DNA from: Pseudomonas koreensis
GTDB lineage: Bacteria > Pseudomonadota > Gammaproteobacteria > Pseudomonadales > Pseudomonadaceae
Assembly (NCBI RefSeq): GCF_024169245.1
Contig: NZ_JALJWP010000001.1
Location: forward strand, 4,651,501-4,715,500
Length of the DNA: 64,000 bases
Reading direction: 5' to 3'
Both the position numbers and the translations under genes were made by a program. This document shows positions 34,824 through 43,113 of the stretch, in pieces; position 1 is the first letter of the stretch, and the number at the start of each line of letters is the position of its first letter. The notes beneath the pieces are model-generated. The model ran no database searches, had not been told where the DNA came from, and worked only from the letters and a program-made list of their open reading frames with translations.

Positions 34824-36068
34824 TTGCGTCTGTTCCACACCTCCGACTGGCACCTTGGGCAAAACCTGCACGGCCAGGAGCGCGATTTCGAGCACGCGTG
34901 TTTTCTCGAATGGCTGCTGCGTCAGTTGCAACTGGCGCAGCCGGATGTGCTGCTGATTGCCGGGGACATCTTCGATACGGTCAATCCGCCGGTCAAAGCT
35001 CAGGAACGCCTCTACGATTTCATCGTCAGCGCTCACGAACAGCAGCCGTTGCTGACCATTGTGATGATCGCCGGTAACCATGATTCCGGCTCGCGGATCG
35101 AGTTGCCGGCGCCGTTGATGCGGCGTTTGCGTACTCACGCGTTGGGTCGGGTGCTGTGGCTGGATGACGGGCAGCTAGATGCCGAGCGGCTGCTGCTGCC
35201 GTTGCCGGATAAAACCGGTGAAATCGCCGCATGGTGTCTGGCGCTGCCGTTTTTGCGCCCTGCGGAAGTCACTGGCGCGCATCTGGGCGACAACTATTTG
35301 CGCGGCATCGGTCAGGTGCATGAATGGCTGATCGCGGCGGCGAATGCCAAGCGTCAGCCCGGGCAGGCGTTGATCGCGATCAGCCACGCGCACATGGCCG
35401 GGGGCTCGGTGTCGGAGGATTCCGAGCGCAGCCTGATCATCGGCAATGCCGAAGCGCTGCCCGCCAGCCTGTTCGGCGAAAGCATCAGTTACGTCGCCCT
35501 CGGCCATTTGCACAAGCCGCAGAAGGTCAACGGCGAGGAGCGCATCCGCTACAGCGGCTCGCCGATTCCGCTGTCGTTCTCCGAAATCGGTTATCAGCAT
35601 CAGATTCTCGATGTGGTCCTGGACGGTGAAACCCTGGTCAGCGTCGAGCGGAAACTGATCCCGCGCTCGGTCAATCTGCAGCGCATCGGCCCGGCGCCCC
35701 TGGCCGAGATTCTGCTGCAACTGGCTGACCTGCCGAACGTCGATCTGCTCGCCGAAACCCAACGCCAGCCCTGGCTGGAAGTGCGCGTGCGTCTTGACGA
35801 GCCGCAGCCGGATCTGCGCCATCAGGTGGAAACTGCGCTGCAAGGCAAAGCCGTGCGTCTGGTGCGCATCGCCGCTGAATACGCCGGCAATCGTGGCGCC
35901 GATGGCAGCGATGACGGCAGCACGCTGATCGAACTCGACCAACTCACCCCGCAGGAATTGTTCAGCCGCGCCTGGCTCGACAACTACGGCAGCGAGGTCG
36001 ATGAGCAGACGCTCAAGGACTTCGCCGAGTTGCTGCAGGACGTGCAACTGGAGGGCGAGCAGCCATGA
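34824..36068 (+). CDS. sbcD: Exonuclease subunit SbcD
   Basis: This is a 414-residue nuclease of the Mre11 family, which with SbcC cleaves DNA hairpins and blocked ends. Metallophosphoesterase motifs are in order: DWHLG at residues 8-12, GDIFD at 47-51, GNHDSG at 84-89, SHAHMAGG near 189 and GHLHKPQ near 227. The start is TTG at 34824, with GGAG six bases before it; the first residues (MRLFHTSDWH) match the family's usual start, so no ATG is needed. It overlaps sbcC by ATGA. Confidence 0.95.
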   Translation: MRLFHTSDWHLGQNLHGQERDFEHACFLEWLLRQLQLAQPDVLLIAGDIFDTVNPPVKAQERLYDFIVSAHEQQPLLTIVMIAGNHDSGSRIELPAPLMRRLRTHALGRVLWLDDGQLDAERLLLPLPDKTGEIAAWCLALPFLRPAEVTGAHLGDNYLRGIGQVHEWLIAAANAKRQPGQALIAISHAHMAGGSVSEDSERSLIIGNAEALPASLFGESISYVALGHLHKPQKVNGEERIRYSGSPIPLSFSEIGYQHQILDVVLDGETLVSVERKLIPRSVNLQRIGPAPLAEILLQLADLPNVDLLAETQRQPWLEVRVRLDEPQPDLRHQVETALQGKAVRLVRIAAEYAGNRGADGSDDGSTLIELDQLTPQELFSRAWLDNYGSEVDEQTLKDFAELLQDVQLEGEQP

Positions 36069-39000
36069 AGATTCTCGCCATTCGCTTGAAGAATCTCGCC
36101 TCGCTGGCCGGGCCGTTCGAGATCGATTTCACTGCTGAGCCGCTGGCAAGCGCCGGTCTGTTCGCAATCACCGGCCCGACTGGCGCCGGCAAAAGCACCC
36201 TGCTCGACGCTTTGTGCCTGGCACTGTTCGGCGCTGTGCCACGCCTGAACAACACCGGCCGCGATGCCAAAGTCCCGGATGCTGACGGTGAAATCGCCAC
36301 CGGCGACCCGCGTACGCTGCTGCGTCGTGGCACCGGCGAAGGCTATGCCGAAGTGGATTTTGTCGGCGTCGATGGCCGCCGCTATCGCGCACGTTGGGAA
36401 GCCAACCGCGCTCGCGAGAAGGCTGGCGGCAAGTTGCAGGCCAGTCGGCAGAGCCTGCGCGACATCGACCAGGATCAATTGCTCGCCAGCCAGAAAGGTG
36501 AATACAAAACCCAGCTGGAAGCCGCGCTGGGCCTGAACTTCGAACAGTTCACCCGCGCTGTGCTGCTGGCGCAGAGCGAGTTCAGCGCCTTCCTCAAGGC
36601 TGACGACAACGACCGCAGTGAACTGCTGGAAAAACTCACCGACACCGCGCTGTACACCCGCCTCGGCCGCCGCGCCTTCGACAAGACCAAAGAGGCCCGC
36701 GAAGCGCACAAGCTGCTGCAGGATCAGGCTACCGGAGTGACGCCTTTGGCGCCGGAAGCCCGCGCCGAACTCGACGAGCGTTTCAACACCGCGCAGCAAC
36801 AGATGAAGGCGCAACAGGCGCAGCTCAAACAGCTTGAGCAACAACACGGTTGGCTGAAGGATTTGCGTCAGTTGCAGGACGCGCAAAAAGCCGCCAGCGA
36901 ACAACTGCAAACCGCGCAACAGCAATGGCAGGCACTGGCCGGCGAGCGGGTAAAACTGACGCGTCTGGAACAGCTTGGCCCGCAACGCCATCAGTTCGCG
37001 CGCAAGGCCGAGCTCGATGCGCTACTAACGCCACTGGCAACGCAGATTGCCGCGCACACCCAACAACACGCCGCGTTGGGCGAACGCCAGACGCAACTGG
37101 AACAGCACCTCGACGCTGCCAAAGTCGCCCTCAGCGAAGCGCAACAGCGCCAGAGCGAAAACGCGCCGTTGCTGCGTCAGGCATTCGAAGAGCAAAGCAC
37201 CCTCGCCCGTCTGATCAAGGACACTGCCAGCAGCGCCGAAGCCCGACAAACCGCCGAGCAAGCGTTCAAGGATGGCCAGAGCGCGATTCAGGCCTTGCAG
37301 GAAAAACAGGCCGAGGTCGCCGAGCGTTTGCAACGCATCGCCACCGAGCTTGAGCAGAGCGCGCATCTGGCGCCGTTGAGCGATGCCTGGAGCGCCTACC
37401 GCGATCGTCTGCAACAGCTGATGCTGATCGGTAACCGCTTGAACAAGGGTCAGACTGAACTGGCGTCTTTGGAACAAAACGCTACGCGCAGTGCTGAGGA
37501 ACTGGCCTCGCACAAACAGCAACTGGAAGTGCTGTTCAAGGAGGCCGGTGCTGAGCCGGATGCGGTGGCCGAACAGATCGGCCTGCTCGGTACCTTGCTG
37601 CAGGACAACCGCAAACAGCTGCGCGCGATCGAAGACCTGTCGCGCCTGTGGGCCTCGCAACAGGATCTCGACAAGCGCAGCGCCGAGTTGCAACAACGTC
37701 AACTCGAGGCGCAGCAGCAACGCGAGCGCCTGACCCAGGACGGCGTGAAAACCAAGGCCGAACTGACCGTCGCCGAGCAGACTCTCAATGTCACTCGCGA
37801 ACTGCTTGAACGTCAGCGGCTGGCGCGCAGTGCCAGTGTCGAAGAGTTGCGCGCGCAGTTGCAGGACGATCAGCCCTGCCCGGTCTGCGGCAGCAATGAG
37901 CATCCGTATCATCAGCCCGAAGCGCTGTTGCAAAGCCTTGGCCGTCACGATGAAAGCGAACAGGCCAATGCCCAGCAAGTGGTCGATCAGCTCAAGGAAA
38001 AACTGATTGAGCTGCGCGGCGAAGTCGGTGGCGTGATCGCGCAACAGAAAGAATTGCTGCAGCAACAGGAACAATTGGCTGCGCAGCAACAAGCCCTGGC
38101 CCCGAGCCTGGAGGCGCATCCGCTGGCCGCGCAACTGCTCAATCAGGACGCCGACAAACGCGACGCCTGGCTCAGCCGCCAGACCGAGCAATTGAACCAG
38201 AGCATCACTCAGGACGAACAACGTCAGAGTGCGCTGCTTACCTTGCAGCAGGACGCCGCGCGCCTGTCGCAGCAATTGCGTCAGGCGGAGGTCGCGCATC
38301 AGCAAGCGGCGCAACAGCTGAGCCATCAGCAGCATGAACTCAACAGTGATCGTCAGCGCCTTGAAGAAGAACTCAACGCGTTCGGCCCGCTGCTACCCGC
38401 TGACACGCTCGAAAAACTGCGCGTTGAGCCGGCCGCGACGTTCCTGCAGCTGGACCGGCAGATTGCCGAGCGTCTGGCACAGCTAGAACAGCAAAAGGAA
38501 GAACTGGGCGAGCAGCAGCAACGCCAGCAGACGTTGGAGAAAGAACAGGATCGCCAGCAGCTGCGGGCTCAGCAGCTACAAAGTGCTGACCAGCAATTCA
38601 CGGCGCTGACCGAGCAGCAGCAACGCTGTCAGGAAAAACTCGCCCAACTGCTCGGCAAACACAGCAGCGCCGAGCATTGGCAGCAGCAGCTGGAACACGC
38701 GGTGGAACAGGCGCGCAGCGCCGAGACCAGCACCGCTGAAGAGTTGCAAAGCGTGCGCACGCAGTTGGTGCAAATCGCTGCAGAACTCAAGGCCCAGCAA
38801 GAACGCTTGCAGGCACTGGAAATTGAAGACAAAGCGCTGACCGAGAAGATCGCTGATTGGCGCGCCAGCCATCCGGAGCTGGATGACGGCGGCCTCGAAG
38901 ACTTGCTGCGCTTCGACGACGCACAAGTCGCCGAACTGCGCCAGACGCTTCAGCACAACGAAAAAGCCATCGAACAGGCCCAGGTCTTGTTGCAGGAACG

Positions 39001-39706
39001 TGATCAGCGTCTGCTCGATCATCAGGCCCGGCAGGACGGAAATCTTGACGCCGAACAGCTCGACAGTGCTCTCGCCGAGCTGCAAAACCAGTTCGCCGTC
39101 AGTGAGCAGCAATGCGCCGAATTGCGCGCCGAACAGGTTGAAGACCAGCGCCGACAAAACGCCAATCAGGCACTGGCCCAACAGATCGCCGAGGCCTACG
39201 CCGAGTATCAACGCTGGGCGCGGCTCAGTGCCTTGATCGGTTCGGCCACCGGCGACACCTTCCGCAAGATCGCCCAGGCCTACAACCTCGACCTGCTGGT
39301 GCATCACGCCAACGCGCAACTGCGCCAACTGGTCAAACGCTACCGCCTGAAACGCGGCGGCAGCATGCTTGGCCTGCTGGTGATGGACACGGAAATGGGC
39401 GACGAACTGCGCTCGGTGCATTCGTTGTCGGGCGGCGAGACGTTCCTCGTGTCACTCGCCCTTGCACTGGGTCTGGCCTCGATGGCGTCGAGCACGCTGA
39501 AAATCGAATCGCTGTTTATCGACGAAGGCTTCGGCAGCCTTGATCCGGAATCCTTGCAACTGGCCATGGATGCACTGGATGGATTGCAGGCGCAGGGGCG
39601 CAAGGTTGCAGTGATTTCTCATGTGCAGGAAATGCACGAACGGATCCCCGTGCAGATTCAGGTGCGGCGTCAGGGCAATGGTTTGAGTACGCTGGAGGTG
39701 AAATGA
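36065..39706 (+). CDS. sbcC: Exonuclease subunit SbcC
   Basis: This is a 1213-residue SMC-like ATPase of the Rad50 family. Walker A is at residues 37-45 (GPTGAGKST), a very long Gln/Glu/Leu-rich coiled coil spans about 180-1030 with a zinc hook at Cys 605/608 (CPVCG), and the ABC signature is near 1115 (HSLSGGETF) with Walker B near 1148 (LFIDEGFGSLD). It joins SbcD to form the hairpin nuclease. It overlaps sbcD by 4 bases and the GST gene by 4 bases, so all three are co-translated. Confidence 0.95.
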   Translation: MKILAIRLKNLASLAGPFEIDFTAEPLASAGLFAITGPTGAGKSTLLDALCLALFGAVPRLNNTGRDAKVPDADGEIATGDPRTLLRRGTGEGYAEVDFVGVDGRRYRARWEANRAREKAGGKLQASRQSLRDIDQDQLLASQKGEYKTQLEAALGLNFEQFTRAVLLAQSEFSAFLKADDNDRSELLEKLTDTALYTRLGRRAFDKTKEAREAHKLLQDQATGVTPLAPEARAELDERFNTAQQQMKAQQAQLKQLEQQHGWLKDLRQLQDAQKAASEQLQTAQQQWQALAGERVKLTRLEQLGPQRHQFARKAELDALLTPLATQIAAHTQQHAALGERQTQLEQHLDAAKVALSEAQQRQSENAPLLRQAFEEQSTLARLIKDTASSAEARQTAEQAFKDGQSAIQALQEKQAEVAERLQRIATELEQSAHLAPLSDAWSAYRDRLQQLMLIGNRLNKGQTELASLEQNATRSAEELASHKQQLEVLFKEAGAEPDAVAEQIGLLGTLLQDNRKQLRAIEDLSRLWASQQDLDKRSAELQQRQLEAQQQRERLTQDGVKTKAELTVAEQTLNVTRELLERQRLARSASVEELRAQLQDDQPCPVCGSNEHPYHQPEALLQSLGRHDESEQANAQQVVDQLKEKLIELRGEVGGVIAQQKELLQQQEQLAAQQQALAPSLEAHPLAAQLLNQDADKRDAWLSRQTEQLNQSITQDEQRQSALLTLQQDAARLSQQLRQAEVAHQQAAQQLSHQQHELNSDRQRLEEELNAFGPLLPADTLEKLRVEPAATFLQLDRQIAERLAQLEQQKEELGEQQQRQQTLEKEQDRQQLRAQQLQSADQQFTALTEQQQRCQEKLAQLLGKHSSAEHWQQQLEHAVEQARSAETSTAEELQSVRTQLVQIAAELKAQQERLQALEIEDKALTEKIADWRASHPELDDGGLEDLLRFDDAQVAELRQTLQHNEKAIEQAQVLLQERDQRLLDHQARQDGNLDAEQLDSALAELQNQFAVSEQQCAELRAEQVEDQRRQNANQALAQQIAEAYAEYQRWARLSALIGSATGDTFRKIAQAYNLDLLVHHANAQLRQLVKRYRLKRGGSMLGLLVMDTEMGDELRSVHSLSGGETFLVSLALALGLASMASSTLKIESLFIDEGFGSLDPESLQLAMDALDGLQAQGRKVAVISHVQEMHERIPVQIQVRRQGNGLSTLEVK

Positions 39707-40299
39707 ACACGCTGTATTCGTTCCGCCGCTGCCCTTACGCCATGCGTGCGCGAATGGCGCTGCGTTATGCGGGTGTGCCGGTGGAGATTGTCGAGGTCAG
39801 CTTCAAGGACAAACCGGCCGAAATGCTGGCGCTCTCGCCCAAGGGCACAGTGCCGGTGCTGGACGCCGATGGCGTGGTTATTGATGAGAGTCTGCAGATC
39901 ATGCGCTGGGCGTTGGCGCAGAATGATCCGGATGATTGGTTGTTCAAGGATGATCCGGGAGCTGACGTCATCATGGACATGCTGATCGAGACGAACGATC
40001 AACGATTCAAGACTTCGTTGAACCACTACAAATACGCTGAGCGTTATCCAGAGCAACCGATGGAGGTCTATCGCATGCAGTGCGAGATGATCGCCCACTA
40101 TCTGGATCTGACGCTCGCGGACCACGACTATCTGCTGGGCGACCGGATCAGTCTCGCCGACATCGCCCTGCTGCCTTTCATTCGCCAGTTCGCACACGTT
40201 GATCGCGAGTGGTTCGCGCAGACGCCTTATGTTCGCTTGCAGGCCTGGTTGCAGCGCTTGCTCGAATCCGAGCTGTTCACCTCGATCATGAAGAAGTAA
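39703..40299 (+). CDS. Glutathione S-transferase family protein
   Basis: This is a 198-residue protein with a thioredoxin-fold N-terminal domain (about residues 1-75) and an all-helical C-terminal domain. A CPYA motif starting at Cys 10 (FRRCPYAMRARM) suggests an omega- or beta-like, glutaredoxin-style GST. SPKGTVPVLDADGVVIDES supplies the cis-proline and the glutathione-binding Glu-Ser. It is coupled to sbcC by an ATGA overlap, an operon pattern with no obvious functional link. Substrate unknown. Confidence 0.85.
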   Translation: MNTLYSFRRCPYAMRARMALRYAGVPVEIVEVSFKDKPAEMLALSPKGTVPVLDADGVVIDESLQIMRWALAQNDPDDWLFKDDPGADVIMDMLIETNDQRFKTSLNHYKYAERYPEQPMEVYRMQCEMIAHYLDLTLADHDYLLGDRISLADIALLPFIRQFAHVDREWFAQTPYVRLQAWLQRLLESELFTSIMKK

Positions 40300-40313
40300 C
40301 CCTCTCTCCCTCT

Positions 40314-40419
40314 TGATCGTTCCCACGCTCCGCGTGGGAATGCAGCCGGGGACGCTCTGCGTCCCATTGGAACGCGGAGCGTCCCTTGAGGCATTCCCAC
40401 GCAGAGCGTGGGAACGATC
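40314..40419. repeat. Compound inverted repeat, GATCGTTCCCACGC family
   Basis: The outer arms (GATCGTTCCCACGCTCCGCG and partner) are each small hairpins themselves and pair across a centre containing a further hairpin-forming unit (GACGCTCTGCGTCCC and GGAACGCGGAGCGTCCC). This makes a cruciform-like structure between two convergent genes. Confidence 0.75.
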
Positions 40420-40423
40420 TTCG

Positions 40424-40681
40424 TCAGGCCAAGGCGTTGCACATGCCCAGTGCCATGCAATCCACTTCAAACGGTCCGAGAAAATCCACCGCGACCTTGA
40501 CCGGTGGATTGCCGGCCATCAGCCCCAGCGTGTTGGCGCGTTCAATGTTGTGGGCGATGTTGTGGTTGGCCTCTATGGCCCGGGCCAAGCCGCCCACCGA
40601 GCCTTGGCCAAATCCCAACAGTGAGGCGCCGTTGGTCATCAGCGCGAGGCTGGCGATGACCCAGAGTCTGTAGCCTTTCAT
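40424..40681 (-). CDS. Small secreted or membrane-anchored hypothetical protein
   Basis: This is an 85-residue protein with an N-terminal hydrophobic leader (YRLWVIASLALMTNGASLL), then a Gly/Ala-rich part and a C-terminus with two cysteines (VDCMALGMCNALA). I know no family. The ATG at 40681 forms an ATGA overlap with the preceding small membrane-protein gene, so the two are co-translated. The compound repeat lies immediately after its stop. Confidence 0.6.
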   Translation of the reverse strand: MKGYRLWVIASLALMTNGASLLGFGQGSVGGLARAIEANHNIAHNIERANTLGLMAGNPPVKVAVDFLGPFEVDCMALGMCNALA

Positions 40682-40890
40682 GCGCCGCCGCCCCCTGCGA
40701 GTTCGGCCCTGTCGACCATCGCGCTTTGCGAGCGCAGTTCGAACTGGATGCCAGGGTGGGCGACGTCGATCGGGGCTTCGAAGCTGTGTTCCATCTGCGC
40801 GCCGATGCTGACGAACAGCACCACGGCCAGGTAAAGACCGATGGCCAGATAGGCGCCGCGTTTGGCGGAAGTGAGGATTGCGCTGGCCAT
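40678..40890 (-). CDS. Small single-span membrane protein, unknown
   Basis: This is a 70-residue protein with one membrane helix (AYLAIGLYLAVVLFVSIGA, about residues 11-30) and a short periplasmic tail ending AELAGGGGA. GGAG lies six bases before the ATG at 40890. It is first of a two-gene unit. Family unknown to me. Confidence 0.6.
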   Translation of the reverse strand: MASAILTSAKRGAYLAIGLYLAVVLFVSIGAQMEHSFEAPIDVAHPGIQFELRSQSAMVDRAELAGGGGA

Positions 40891-41050
40891 GGTGTTCTCC
40901 GTGGACAAAGGTTTCGATTGCCACAGAATCAATCAAAAAAGCCGGGGTAACCACTCAGGGTTTGCAATGGTGAACATCAGCTTCGTTGATTATTTAGCCG
41001 CTCTATTTGCCCGCTTGAAGAAACCTATGAGTGGAGAACGCGCACGCGCG

Positions 41051-41120
41051 TAGGAGCTGCCGAAGGCTGCGATCTTTTGACGTTGAAGATCAAGAGATCG
41101 CAGCCTTCGGCAGCTCCTAC
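41051..41120. repeat. Inverted pair of GTAGGAGCTGCCGAAGGC repeats
   Basis: Tight hairpin with 31-base arms and a short loop between divergent or unrelated small genes. It lies downstream of the 59-residue secreted protein gene. Confidence 0.8.
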
Positions 41121-41141
41121 AAGGGAGTTGTGTCGATGCGC

Positions 41142-41321
41142 TCAGGCTTGGGTTTTGTGATCCAGCGCGGCGTAGAAGTTGGCGCTTTGTTGCAGGTATT
41201 TCTGGGTGTAGCTCTGGGTGTGGGATTTTTTGCTGGCGATTTCGACGTTGGCACCGGCTGGCAATACCACGGTGGCAGAAATGGCGGAGGCGGCAATAAC
41301 GGAGAAGAGATTGAAGTTCAT
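41142..41321 (-). CDS. Very small secreted hypothetical protein
   Basis: The 59-residue product has a signal peptide (NFNLFSVIAASAISATVVLP, cleavage near AGA) and a short Lys/Ser/Gln-rich mature part (KKSHTQSYTQKYLQQSANF). The ATG at 41321 has GAGG nine bases upstream. No family known. The mature peptide would have only about 37 residues. Confidence 0.6.
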   Translation of the reverse strand: MNFNLFSVIAASAISATVVLPAGANVEIASKKSHTQSYTQKYLQQSANFYAALDHKTQA

Positions 41322-41477
41322 GGCGATAACCCTCGTGTTCGTTTGCTTGGTTTGCCCGGTCGGGCTGTGAAACAAACGTAACGCTCGAGGGTTGCCTCCT
41401 TGAAATCTTTTGTAGCATTAGCCGTTATCAGTGCAATTAATACAACGATGCAGGCCCCGCAGACCGGGGCCTGTGGC

Positions 41478-42653
41478 TTATTGTCGCACTAGAAATTTCA
41501 GATCGCTTGGCGCGTCGATCGGCAGTTTTTGCACGGTTTTGCCCAGCAGACCGGTCTTGGCATCGCGTTCGACAACGACAATCTGGTTGCTCTTCTGGTT
41601 GGCAATCAAGACGAATTTACCGCTCGGATCGAGGGCAAACTCGCGCGGGTGATCACCCTCGACCGAGCGTTTTTGCAGCTCTTTGAGCTGACCGGTCGCC
41701 GGATCAATGCCGAACACTACGAGCTGATTGGCCGTGCCACGGTTGCTCACGTAGAGAAACTTGCCATCAGCTGAAGCATGCAGCGCCGCGCCGGCCCTGT
41801 CCGAGGTTGCCTGGCCCGCCGCCAGATCGACCAATTGCGTCTGGGTCAGCACGCCGTCGTTGTAGTCGAACACCGCAACCTGCGCGCTCATCTCCATGGT
41901 CAGCCAGGCGTGTTTGCCATCGGCGCTGAACAGCAGATGACGCGGGCCACTGCCGGCCGGCAAGGCTACCGAAGCGGTTTTCGCCGGAGTCAGCGGCAGG
42001 TGCGGGTTGGCCTTCGGATCGTACTGATAGATGAAAACCTTGTCCGCGCCCAAGTCGTTGGAGAACACGTAGCGACCGTCCGGTGAGGACACCGTCGAGT
42101 GCACGTGGTTGGAAGCCTGGCGCTCAGGATTGACCCGACTAGCCGGGTGCCCGCTCATCTGCACCACCGGTTTCAGCTGACCATCGGCATCGACCGGCAA
42201 TACCGCCAGGGTGCCGCCCGGATCTTCCATTACCGAATAATTGCTGACGAACAGATGCTTGGCATCAGCGCTGAGGCTGGAATGGGTCGGCTCATTGCCC
42301 AGGCTCTGCACCTGATTGATCAGGCTCAGCGCATGGGTTTTCGGGTCAATGGCGTAGCTGCTGACGCGACCGACCGGGTCAGTCTGGCCCGGGCCGTTTT
42401 CATTGACCACGAACAGGCGTTTCTGGTCTTTCGAGAGCGTCAGCCACGATGGGTTTTCAGTCTTGACCACTTGCAGCGGCTTGGCGTCGATCTGGCCGGT
42501 GGCGCTGTCGAACTGCATGCGATAGATGCCCTGACTGGAGCCGGCGGTGTAAGAGCCGACCAGCAACTGCAAGGTCTCGGCGCTGGCGCTGGAGAGTCCC
42601 ATCGCGCCGACGCTGCCGGCCATCAGCAAAGGCCAGAAGTTACGCATTTTCAT
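41478..42653 (-). CDS. Lactonase-family beta-propeller protein (6-phosphogluconolactonase-like), secreted
   Basis: This is a 391-residue protein with a signal peptide (about residues 1-25, ending SSASA) and a seven-bladed propeller of the YbhE/Pgl type. Typical signals are LLVGSYTAGSSQGIYR at the start, FVVNENG, HVHSTVSSPDGRYVFSNDLG in the middle, and REFALDPSGKFVLIANQ near the end. A periplasmic location argues against the pentose-phosphate enzyme and for a sugar-lactone or unknown substrate. The ATG at 42653 has GAGGA eight bases upstream, inside the end of the previous gene, which it overlaps by 14 bases. Confidence 0.85.
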   Translation of the reverse strand: MKMRNFWPLLMAGSVGAMGLSSASAETLQLLVGSYTAGSSQGIYRMQFDSATGQIDAKPLQVVKTENPSWLTLSKDQKRLFVVNENGPGQTDPVGRVSSYAIDPKTHALSLINQVQSLGNEPTHSSLSADAKHLFVSNYSVMEDPGGTLAVLPVDADGQLKPVVQMSGHPASRVNPERQASNHVHSTVSSPDGRYVFSNDLGADKVFIYQYDPKANPHLPLTPAKTASVALPAGSGPRHLLFSADGKHAWLTMEMSAQVAVFDYNDGVLTQTQLVDLAAGQATSDRAGAALHASADGKFLYVSNRGTANQLVVFGIDPATGQLKELQKRSVEGDHPREFALDPSGKFVLIANQKSNQIVVVERDAKTGLLGKTVQKLPIDAPSDLKFLVRQ

Positions 42654-42951
42654 TATTGTCTTCCTCATCGTCGCTGCTGCTGACTACGTCGCCGAGACAC
42701 ACCAGCCGATGCTCGCCCGTGGTCTTGGTGTCGCTGGCGTAACCGATGATCAGCCAGCTCTGCAGCGTCTCATCGAACGTCGCGGCCGCGACCTGCGCCG
42801 GGGTGAATTCCCAATGCTTGGCTTCACGGCCATCAATGCATTCGATGTGCAGGTTATCGTCCTCGTCGAGGGCGAATTCGAAGGCGTGCAGGCCATCGAT
42901 TTCGACCATACCGCAGTGTTCGAGGGCGTTGAGAAGGGTTTGGGCAGTCAT
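42640..42951 (-). CDS. Hypothetical protein, acidic, coupled to the lactonase gene
   Basis: This is a 103-residue protein with no leader or membrane segment (begins MTAQTLLNALEHCGMVEIDG, ends in an acidic SSSDDEEDNNENA tail). I recognise no family. Its 3' end carries the ribosome site and start of the lactonase gene, so the two are translationally coupled. It is probably cytoplasmic, which makes a direct partnership with the secreted lactonase unlikely. Confidence 0.65.
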   Translation of the reverse strand: MTAQTLLNALEHCGMVEIDGLHAFEFALDEDDNLHIECIDGREAKHWEFTPAQVAAATFDETLQSWLIIGYASDTKTTGEHRLVCLGDVVSSSDDEEDNNENA

Positions 42952-43010
42952 GGCAAACAGTCTTTCTAGGGGGAAAGGGCCAATGATAGCTTATGGCGCC
43001 CTGCCCCTTG

Positions 43011-43094
43011 TGTAGGAGCTGCCGCAGGCTGCGATCTTTTGATCTTGTTTTCAAAAGCAAAATCAAAAGATCGCAGCCTTCGGCAGCTCCTACA
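43011..43094. repeat. Inverted pair of GTAGGAGCTGCCGCAGGC repeats
   Basis: Facing arms with an AT-rich centre, lying between the acidic-protein gene and the aldehyde dehydrogenase gene. Confidence 0.8.
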
Positions 43095-43113
43095 CAGGGG
43101 ATTGCGGTGCTGC

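Noticed and set aside
40314..40419. The compound GATCGTTCCCACGC structure as a CRISPR array
   Set aside because: The copies are inverted and not direct, spacing is irregular, and no cas genes are near; it is a hairpin repeat.
41478..42653. The propeller protein as the pentose-phosphate enzyme Pgl
   Set aside because: It carries a signal peptide, and no zwf or edd gene is beside it, so a cytoplasmic role is unlikely; only the fold is shared.
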